Origin: an uncultured Oscillospiraceae bacterium
GTDB lineage: Bacteria; Bacillota; Clostridia; Oscillospirales; Oscillospiraceae
Length of the DNA stretch: 64,000 nucleotides
Assembly (NCBI GenBank): GCA_910587255.1
Contig: CAJUKT010000039.1
Span: forward strand, 1-64,000
Direction of reading: 5' to 3'
The notes beneath the pieces were generated by a model, which had not been told where the DNA came from, made no database searches, and saw only the letters and a program-made list of their open reading frames with translations. This document shows, one piece after another, positions 58,583 through 64,000 of the stretch. How positions within the stretch are numbered: the stretch's first letter is position 1; each line of letters starts with the position of its first letter. The translations under genes were made by a program, and so were the position numbers.

Positions 58583-59935
58583 CTAATCCGTAATGACGGG
58601 CCGCGTCCCCTCCGCCTGCTGGATCCAGTCCAGCAGACGCTCCCGCAGCTCTGCCTTCACTTGGGCATAGGCGGGGTCGGCCACCACATTGTTCAGCTGG
58701 TGGGGATCTCGCCCCATGTCGTACAGGAAGTCGTCGGCGTACACATCCGCCGATGCCGCCTCGCCGCCGTTGACCCCCGGCGCGTAGACGGAATACAGGT
58801 AGTCCGCCGTGCGCAGGCAGCGCCCCACCCGGCTCTCCGAGATCTGGGCAAAGGCCTCGTTGGGTCTATTATCGTCCTTTTTCTCCACCACGTCAAGGAG
58901 ATTTTCCCCGATCATGGCGCCGCCCACGTCCACCCCGGCCAGGGCCAGGATGGTTTTAGGCAGGCTGGCGGTGCTGACCACATCCTCCACCGCCACGCCG
59001 CCCCGGAACGGACCGCCCGCGATCACCAGGGGCACATGGAGGGCCGCGTCATGGCAGGAGCGCTTATAGTCGTCGTAGCCGTTGAGGTGGCCGTCCCGGT
59101 TGCGGGTCATGAAGTGGGAGCCGTGGTCGGACGCGAAGATGATGACCGTATTGTCATACAGCCCCTCGTCCTTCAGCCGCTGTACCAGCCGGCCCAGGTT
59201 CTCGTCCAGGCTGGCGCACTGGCCCAGATAGTCAGGGTACTCCTCCGCCGCGTTGCCGCCCAGGGCCTTCAGATCCTCCGGCAGCACGAAATTTTTAAAC
59301 CGCTCCTTGGAGCCGTCGGGGCCCTCGTAATGCTTTCGGTCGTTCTGGTGGTGGGGCTCAATCTGGGAGATGGTCATGAAGAAGGGCTTCTTTTTGTCGT
59401 AGGTGTCGAAGAATCCCAGGGCCAGGTCGTTGATGCAGTCCGCCCGGTAGCCTTGGAAGTCCACCCGGTTGTTATTCTCGTCAAACACGAAGCCGTCGTA
59501 GCCGTGGGAGGTGAACTCCAGCACGTCCGCCGCCCGCCAATAGCCGGTGTAGCCACCCCGCAGCTCCTTGGGGATGGCGGTGACGGTGTGGTCGATGACG
59601 GGCGGTTTTTCCAGCTCGCCGTCGCTGGCCAGGTGCCACTTGCCGATATAAGCGGTCTCATAGCCCGCCTCCTCGATATAGCTGCCCAGGGTCTTGATAT
59701 GGGCGGGGAGCATGAGGTTATTGCGGAAGCAGCCCGTCTCGGTGGGCCATTTGCCGGTCTGGAACAGGGCGCGGCAGGGGCCGCACACCGGCTGGGAGGA
59801 GAAGGCGTTGTCAAATTTGACGCCCTCCCGGGCCAGCTGGTCCAGATTGGGGGTGATATCCAGGGGCTGGCCGAAGCAGCCGCAGGTATCCCAGCGCTGC
59901 TGGTCGGTAAAGTAAAAGATGATGTTATTGGGCAT
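58583..59935 (-). CDS. Cys-type sulfatase, cytoplasmic
   Basis: A 450-aa type I sulfatase of the alkaline-phosphatase superfamily. Metal-binding FTDQQRWDTCG opens the protein (D11). The modification motif is PVCGPCRALFQTGKW: C51 becomes formylglycine, with R55, T60 and G61 as in C-x-P/A-x-R-x4-TG. Later motifs: YIGKWHL (Lys/His), MTISQIEPHHQN (His), and FASDHGSHF (Asp-His metal ligands). There is no signal peptide, so it works in the cytoplasm on an imported sulfate ester. It is 3 bp after tctA and close to its maturating enzyme gene. Substrate not predictable from sequence; closest by length to arylsulfatase/choline-sulfatase-like groups. Confidence 0.93.
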   Translation of the reverse strand: MPNNIIFYFTDQQRWDTCGCFGQPLDITPNLDQLAREGVKFDNAFSSQPVCGPCRALFQTGKWPTETGCFRNNLMLPAHIKTLGSYIEEAGYETAYIGKWHLASDGELEKPPVIDHTVTAIPKELRGGYTGYWRAADVLEFTSHGYDGFVFDENNNRVDFQGYRADCINDLALGFFDTYDKKKPFFMTISQIEPHHQNDRKHYEGPDGSKERFKNFVLPEDLKALGGNAAEEYPDYLGQCASLDENLGRLVQRLKDEGLYDNTVIIFASDHGSHFMTRNRDGHLNGYDDYKRSCHDAALHVPLVIAGGPFRGGVAVEDVVSTASLPKTILALAGVDVGGAMIGENLLDVVEKKDDNRPNEAFAQISESRVGRCLRTADYLYSVYAPGVNGGEAASADVYADDFLYDMGRDPHQLNNVVADPAYAQVKAELRERLLDWIQQAEGTRPVITD

Positions 59936-59938
59936 AAA

Positions 59939-61447
59939 TCAGTGTTCCTTTCCGGCGGTCTGGGCCGCCTGGCGCTCTTTTAGCTTGCCGCGTACGATGG
60001 CGCCCACCGCCACGACGATCAGGACCAGGAAAATGATGCAGTAAATGCTGCTGAAGAAGATGGAGGGGCTGCCGTCGGAGATGAGCAGGGCCCGGCGGAA
60101 ATTGGTCTCCGTCATGTTGCCCAGCACCATGCCCAGCAGGATGGGGACGGCAGGCATGTCCAGCTTGCGCAGCACCCAGGCGATGACGGCAAATACCAGC
60201 GCCACCGACACGTCGAAATAGTTCTTGTTCACGGAATAGGCCCCGGCAAAGCAGAAAATCACGATGATGGGGGTGAGGATTTCCTGGGGGATGGACACCA
60301 CCTTGGCAAACAGCTTGGTGAGGAACTTGCCCTGGAGCAGCATGAACAGGTTCACCAGGATCAGCCCCAGCATGATGGCGTACATGATGTCCCCATCGCT
60401 GGTGAACAGGCTCAGCCCGGGGTTCAGGCCGTTGATCATCAGGGCGGACAGCATGATGGCCACCGTGCCGTCCCCCGGAATGCCCAGGGTGAGCAGGGGA
60501 ATGAGGGTGGCCCCCGTAACGGCGTTGTTGGCGGATTCGGCGGCGGCGATGCCCTCCACGGAGCCGTGGCCGAACTCCTCCGGGTGCTTGGACATGTTCT
60601 TGGCCGTGTTATAGCTGAACCAGGATGCCTCGGAGGCCCCGGTGCCGGGGATAATGCCCACCAGGGAGCCGATCAGGGAGGACAGCAGCACCGGGCGCGC
60701 CATGCGCTTATACTCCTCTTTGGTGATCACGCCGTTGTCCTCCATCTTCTTTGCGTCCAGATGGAGGGCGTCCGGCTTCAGCTCCGCCTTGGCCAGGATC
60801 TCCACCAGGGCGAACAGGCCGATGAGGCACACCGCCAGATCCAGCCCCATATACAGCCGGCCAACCCCGAAGGTGAGCCGGTCGTAGCCGGTCATGGGGT
60901 CGGTGCCCACGCAGGAGAGCAAAAGGCCGATACAGGCGGAGATAATCCCCTTGATCATGCTCTTGCCGGACACGCCGGCGATGATGGTAAGCCCGAACAG
61001 GCACACCATGAAATACTCCGCAGTGCCCAGCTGGGCGGCCACCCTTGCCACCTGGGGGCCCAGGAACAGCAGCATCAGGGCGGAGAAGATCCCGCCGAAG
61101 GTGGAGGCGTACAGGGCGATCTTCAGCGCGGCCTTAGTGCGCCCCTGCTTGCTCAGGGGGTGACCGTCCATCATGGTGGCGGCGGCATGGGGCGTGCCGG
61201 GGGTGTTGATGAGAATGGCGGAAACGCTGCCGCCGTAGCCTCCGGCGCAGTAGATGCCCAGCAGGAACATCATGCCGGGGATGGCGGTCATCTGATAGGT
61301 GAAGGGCAGGAACAGGATGACGCACAGGATCACCGTCAGTCCGGGGATGGCGGCGAACACCGAGCCGATAAACACGCCGATATTGATCCAGAAAATATTT
61401 TCCAGCGTAAACAGCAGTCCGCTGGCCGGGCCGATAAACTCCAGCAT
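59939..61447 (-). CDS. tctA: Tripartite tricarboxylate transporter, TctA
   Basis: A 502-aa integral membrane protein with about 11-12 hydrophobic helices. The family signature region GGYGGSVSAILINTPGTPHA (with NTPG) near residue 70 and the repeat VGIIPGTGASEASWFSYNTA, later TLGIPGDGTVAIMLSALMIN, are the large-subunit hallmarks. It is the permease of a secondary, ion-driven uptake system served by a binding protein. ATG at 61447 follows GAGAGGAGGGG. It sits between tctB and the sulfatase, suggesting import of the sulfatase substrate. Confidence 0.95.
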   Translation of the reverse strand: MLEFIGPASGLLFTLENIFWINIGVFIGSVFAAIPGLTVILCVILFLPFTYQMTAIPGMMFLLGIYCAGGYGGSVSAILINTPGTPHAAATMMDGHPLSKQGRTKAALKIALYASTFGGIFSALMLLFLGPQVARVAAQLGTAEYFMVCLFGLTIIAGVSGKSMIKGIISACIGLLLSCVGTDPMTGYDRLTFGVGRLYMGLDLAVCLIGLFALVEILAKAELKPDALHLDAKKMEDNGVITKEEYKRMARPVLLSSLIGSLVGIIPGTGASEASWFSYNTAKNMSKHPEEFGHGSVEGIAAAESANNAVTGATLIPLLTLGIPGDGTVAIMLSALMINGLNPGLSLFTSDGDIMYAIMLGLILVNLFMLLQGKFLTKLFAKVVSIPQEILTPIIVIFCFAGAYSVNKNYFDVSVALVFAVIAWVLRKLDMPAVPILLGMVLGNMTETNFRRALLISDGSPSIFFSSIYCIIFLVLIVVAVGAIVRGKLKERQAAQTAGKEH

Positions 61448-61463
61448 CGTATGTCCCCTCCTC

Positions 61464-61979
61464 TCAGAAGCTCACACCCAGGCCGAAGCGGAAGGCGCAC
61501 CAGATGCCCACCGCCAGCGCCAGGGTGATGATGTAATAACTCCGCTTTCTGCACCGAAAGAATGCCAGGAACCCCAGGGCACAGAACACCGCCCCGATGA
61601 CGAAAAGCCCGGTATACTTGCTCAGCAGATAGGTCACCAGCAGGATGCCCAGAATCACCAGGGCCTTGACCTCCACAAGGAGGTTGACGGTTTTCCACGT
61701 AATAGGCTGCTTCCGGGCCAGTTTGAACAGCTCCTTGCCGATAAGGGCGGCGCAGCAGGCCAGCATGACCGTCATCAGCAGGGTGGGGAAAGCCCGTCCG
61801 TCCACCACGTCTCCCCCGGTGGCGGTGACCTGGCTGGGCATAGCCAGCAGCATGGCGATTCCCACCAGGGCGAACACGATCCCCGCGGTCAAATCAGACG
61901 GGAAGCGGAATTCCCGCCTCTTCAGCGCCTCGCCCCAGGCGTCCAGGCGGGCGTCCACACGGTCTATCATCTGCTTCAA
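61464..61979 (-). CDS. tctB: Tripartite tricarboxylate transporter, TctB
   Basis: The small membrane subunit, about 171 aa. TTG at 61979 lies six bases behind GGAGGGAG and is preferred; ATG at 62000 would place that site inside the gene. Four hydrophobic helices are present (LTAGIVFALVGIAMLLAM; FPTLLMTVMLACCAALIG; ALVILGILLVTYLLS; LFVIGAVFCALGFLAFF). TctB proteins diverge strongly, so the call rests on topology and its place before tctA. Confidence 0.85.
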   Translation of the reverse strand: MKQMIDRVDARLDAWGEALKRREFRFPSDLTAGIVFALVGIAMLLAMPSQVTATGGDVVDGRAFPTLLMTVMLACCAALIGKELFKLARKQPITWKTVNLLVEVKALVILGILLVTYLLSKYTGLFVIGAVFCALGFLAFFRCRKRSYYIITLALAVGIWCAFRFGLGVSF

Positions 61980-62014
61980 CAGGATCTCCCTCCGTTTCAT
62001 TCATTATGAAAAAT

Positions 62015-62048
62015 CTGGGGGAATGGGAGACAGCCCCCATTCCCCCAG
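62015..62048 (-). terminator. Hairpin between tctC and tctB
   Basis: CTGGGGGAATGGG (62015-62027) pairs with CCCATTCCCCCAG (62036-62048), 13 perfect pairs, followed on the minus strand by ATTTTTC. A partial terminator here would make more binding protein than permease, as is common in transporter operons. Confidence 0.75.
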
Positions 62049-62063
62049 GCAGTTTGAAAGGGA

Positions 62064-63026
62064 TCAGCCGGCAACGATATCTTTGTACTCGTTGACGATG
62101 TTTTTCACGTTCTCGATGTGGTCCTCCACGTCCGCCTGGCTCATGATGTCCACTTCCAGCAGCATGGTGTCCTGGAGCCACTCGGCCACTTCCTTGTCGG
62201 CCAGAATCTTACCATACAGATCCTTCAGTGCGGAGACCTTGTCCGCGTCGGTGCCGGCGCGGGCCATGATGAAGCAGCGGTTGCGGAAGAAGGGATAGCC
62301 ATGCTTGCCCACGCCCTCAACCCCGGCGAAGGGACCGGCGGCGATGTCGTCCTGATCAAAGGCGCACACGATGGTCACGCCGTCCTGCTGGAAGGTCTCC
62401 AGGATCTGGGACTGGTGGGAGACGGCAAAGCTGGTCTCGCCCTTGGCGACGGCCTGGGCGGCCTCGGCGGCGGACTGGTAGGGAGTGAGCTTCAGCTTAT
62501 CGCCTGCGCCCATGGAGCCAAACAGAGCGGCGGCCAGGAACGCCTCGGAGCCCATGGCGCCGTTGACGGCCACGCTGATCTCATTGCCGCCTTCCACGTA
62601 GGCCTTCAGGTCGTCCACGCTCTTGATGCCCAGCTTGGCGTCGGCGGACAGGACGAACACGGAGGAGTACAGGTTCTCCACAAATACAAAGTCCTCATAA
62701 CCGAATTGCAGCTTGTCGGGGTCCAGGGTGGCGGTAATGGACAGCAGGCCCTCGCCCGCAAAGACCAGCTCGGTGTCGTTGGCCTTGGTGTCCATGATCC
62801 AGGTGTTGACGGTGGCGGCGTCGCCCTTGATGGCCTCGGCCACCAGGGTGATCTCCTTGGAATACTCGGTGGACTTGGCGGCGGCCTTCTGGCTGACCAT
62901 GGCGGCCACGCCGGAGGGGGCCCAGGGACAAGTGACCTTCCAGGTGGCGCTCTTGCTGCCGCAGCCGGCCAGCAGGGCCGTCATCATGGCGAGAGCCAGG
63001 CCGATACTGAGAATCCTCTTTTTCAT
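62064..63026 (-). CDS. tctC: Tripartite tricarboxylate transporter binding protein TctC
   Basis: A 320-aa lipoprotein: signal peptide with lipobox LLAGC (C22 lipidated). ATG at 63026 follows AAGGAG; the longer frame is rejected. The mature domain starts WKVTCPWAPSGVAAMVSQKA, the N-terminal strand and loop of Bug/TctC proteins that grip a carboxylate with a D/E-poor, Ser/Gly-rich loop. Later NGAMGSEAFLAAALFGSMG and GPFAGVEGVGKHGYP follow. It would capture the anion outside the membrane and pass it to TctA/B. First gene of the operon. Confidence 0.9.
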   Translation of the reverse strand: MKKRILSIGLALAMMTALLAGCGSKSATWKVTCPWAPSGVAAMVSQKAAAKSTEYSKEITLVAEAIKGDAATVNTWIMDTKANDTELVFAGEGLLSITATLDPDKLQFGYEDFVFVENLYSSVFVLSADAKLGIKSVDDLKAYVEGGNEISVAVNGAMGSEAFLAAALFGSMGAGDKLKLTPYQSAAEAAQAVAKGETSFAVSHQSQILETFQQDGVTIVCAFDQDDIAAGPFAGVEGVGKHGYPFFRNRCFIMARAGTDADKVSALKDLYGKILADKEVAEWLQDTMLLEVDIMSQADVEDHIENVKNIVNEYKDIVAG

Positions 63027-63095
63027 TGCAATAACTCCTTTTTTGTGTTTTGTCAGGCGCAGCCTGTGGCGGTGCGCCGCGCCTGGAATAATTTT

Positions 63096-63125
63096 AATGT
63101 AACACAAAAAATGGCAGCGCTTCAA
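63096..63125 (-). promoter_or_regulatory. Candidate promoter of the tct-sulfatase operon
   Basis: TTGAAG (63120-63125) and TACATT (63096-63101) on the minus strand are spaced by 18 bp (or 17 to TTACAT). It lies 70 bp before the tctC start, within the only AT-rich gap. Weak -10, so moderate confidence; regulation by the GntR/LacI-type protein is likely. Confidence 0.5.
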
Positions 63126-63221
63126 CATCTTGAGAGGTAAATTGCATAAAGTTGTCTGGTTTTTGTCTTTCTCGTAAAAACTTGTCTGCGCATCCCGGCA
63201 TTTCCCTGCGTTTTACACAAA

Positions 63222-64000
63222 TCAGGGGGTGTGGAGAGGCGCTGACTGCCCGCCAAACGAGACCGATATGGTTGTGCCCCTGCCCGGCTCGCTTTCAACG
63301 GCGATCTCCGCGCCATGATACTGCGCGATGTGCTTGACGATGGACAGCCCCAGGCCGGTCCCGCCCGATGCCTTGGAACGGCTCTTGTCCACCCGGAAAA
63401 ACCGCTCAAAAATCCTGTCCCGGTATTCCGGCGGTATGCCGATGCCGGTGTCCGAGACAGACACCGACGGCCCCTGGCCGTCCCCCGCCACCAAGACCTC
63501 CACGCTGCCGCCCTCCACATTGTATTTGATGGCATTGTCGCAGAGGTTATAGATCATCTCGCAGATCAGCCCCCAGGCGCCGTTGACCAGGGCGCGCTCC
63601 CCTGTGACCGCCAGGCGAACCTGCTTTGCCGCCGCGCTGCGCTGCAAAGCGGAGGCGGCCTCCTGCGCCGCCTCGTACAGGTCTACCTCCTGCCGGGCCG
63701 GCACGGCCCCCTCGTCCAGCTGGGACAGGTGGATGATGTCCTCCACCAGCCGGGTCATGCGCCGGGCCTCGGCGTGGATCCTGCCCGCAAAGGGCCGGAT
63801 ATCCTCCGCCCTCACCATGCCGTTCTCCAAGAGCTCCGCGCAGCCGGAGATGGATTGCAGCGGGGTTTTCAGCTCATGGGACACGTTGGCGGTGAATTCC
63901 CGGCGCAGCGCCTCCGTCTTTTCCTTTTCCGTAATGTCGAAAAAGAGCAGCGCCGCCCCGGCGGGCTTGTCCCCGGAGATGATGGGGGCGGCCTCCAGCC
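63222..64000 (-). CDS. Sensor histidine kinase, C-terminal part (PhoR-like)
   Basis: The gene runs past the window edge; 259 codons are present. The frame continues beyond the internal ATG at 63884, reading back through FFDITEKEKTEALRREFTAN, so that ATG is not the start. Domains: end of a PAS or linker (AALLFFDITEKE), HisKA dimerisation domain with NVSHELKTPLQ (phospho-His), then HATPase with NLCDNAIKY (N box), DTGIGIPPEYRDRIFERFF (G1/F box) and GGTGLGLSIVKHI (G2). PhoR-like in layout. It would phosphorylate a partner regulator probably encoded just upstream, outside the window. A link to the tct operon is not shown. Confidence 0.92.
   Translation of the reverse strand, partial: LEAAPIISGDKPAGAALLFFDITEKEKTEALRREFTANVSHELKTPLQSISGCAELLENGMVRAEDIRPFAGRIHAEARRMTRLVEDIIHLSQLDEGAVPARQEVDLYEAAQEAASALQRSAAAKQVRLAVTGERALVNGAWGLICEMIYNLCDNAIKYNVEGGSVEVLVAGDGQGPSVSVSDTGIGIPPEYRDRIFERFFRVDKSRSKASGGTGLGLSIVKHIAQYHGAEIAVESEPGRGTTISVSFGGQSAPLHTP

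Noticed and set aside
58568..59983. Long plus-strand reading frames over the sulfatase and tct genes
   Set aside because: Antisense shadows in GC-rich DNA; the minus-strand genes have all catalytic motifs, ribosome binding sites and operon spacing.

Overview
The window is mostly a prophage (about 1.8 to 53.6 kb, all major genes on the + strand) in the chromosome of a low-to-mid GC anaerobe of the Clostridia. The host is most likely an Oscillospiraceae-type gut bacterium. This is inferred from the phage gene families, an anaerobic radical-SAM sulfatase-maturating enzyme, Firmicutes-type ribosome binding sites, and a GC-rich chromosomal flank with a TctABC transporter and sulfatase.

Left edge (1-1.8 kb): a GC-rich 70-bp tandem repeat, a minus-strand gene with a sigma-region-4-like HTH and its own promoter, then non-coding DNA with a long inverted repeat. 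Early/middle phage region (1.8-9.9 kb): a tyrosine recombinase, an SF2-like helicase, a small Cys-rich protein, a 911-aa single-chain RNA polymerase of the SPbeta YonO type (DxDGD motif), a zinc-ribbon protein, a metallophosphoesterase and a six-gene tRNA cluster (Asn, Glu, Tyr, Met, Asp, Phe). Head and packaging (9.9-22 kb): second tyrosine recombinase, HU-like protein, terminase pair, portal, protease with a nested scaffold start, decoration protein, capsid and connectors. Tail (22-43.9 kb): tube, 2535-aa tape measure, distal tail protein, tail protein with an S74 chaperone, baseplate and fibre proteins. The order RNA polymerase - HU - terminase - portal recalls SPbeta-like siphophages.

The standout system is a complete diversity-generating retroelement (43.9-48.3 kb): a tail-tip target gene ending in a variable repeat (VR), a VR-distal hairpin, avd, a non-coding template repeat (TR) and a reverse transcriptase with GVEPSQ and YMDD motifs. 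TR and VR are both 128 bp and differ at 20 positions, every one an adenine in TR. The retroelement would rewrite up to about 30 C-terminal residues of the receptor-binding protein. A phage-encoded RNA polymerase and a retroelement thus sit in one late cluster.

Lysis and edge (48.3-53.6 kb): tail accessory proteins, a membrane protein, a two-enzyme endolysin, holin-like proteins, and a minus-strand ADP-ribosyltransferase-like gene with its own promoter. The prophage appears to end within a 5'-truncated AAA ATPase gene, next to an hsdM gene broken by a one-base change in an A tract. This AT-rich remnant of a type I restriction island lacks hsdS and hsdR.

Right flank (56.1-64 kb, minus strand, GC-rich): tctC-tctB-tctA, a cytoplasmic Cys-type sulfatase, a GntR/LacI-type regulator and the sulfatase-maturating radical SAM enzyme. 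Together they look like an uptake and desulfation pathway for a small sulfated organic anion. A PhoR-like histidine kinase runs off the window edge.
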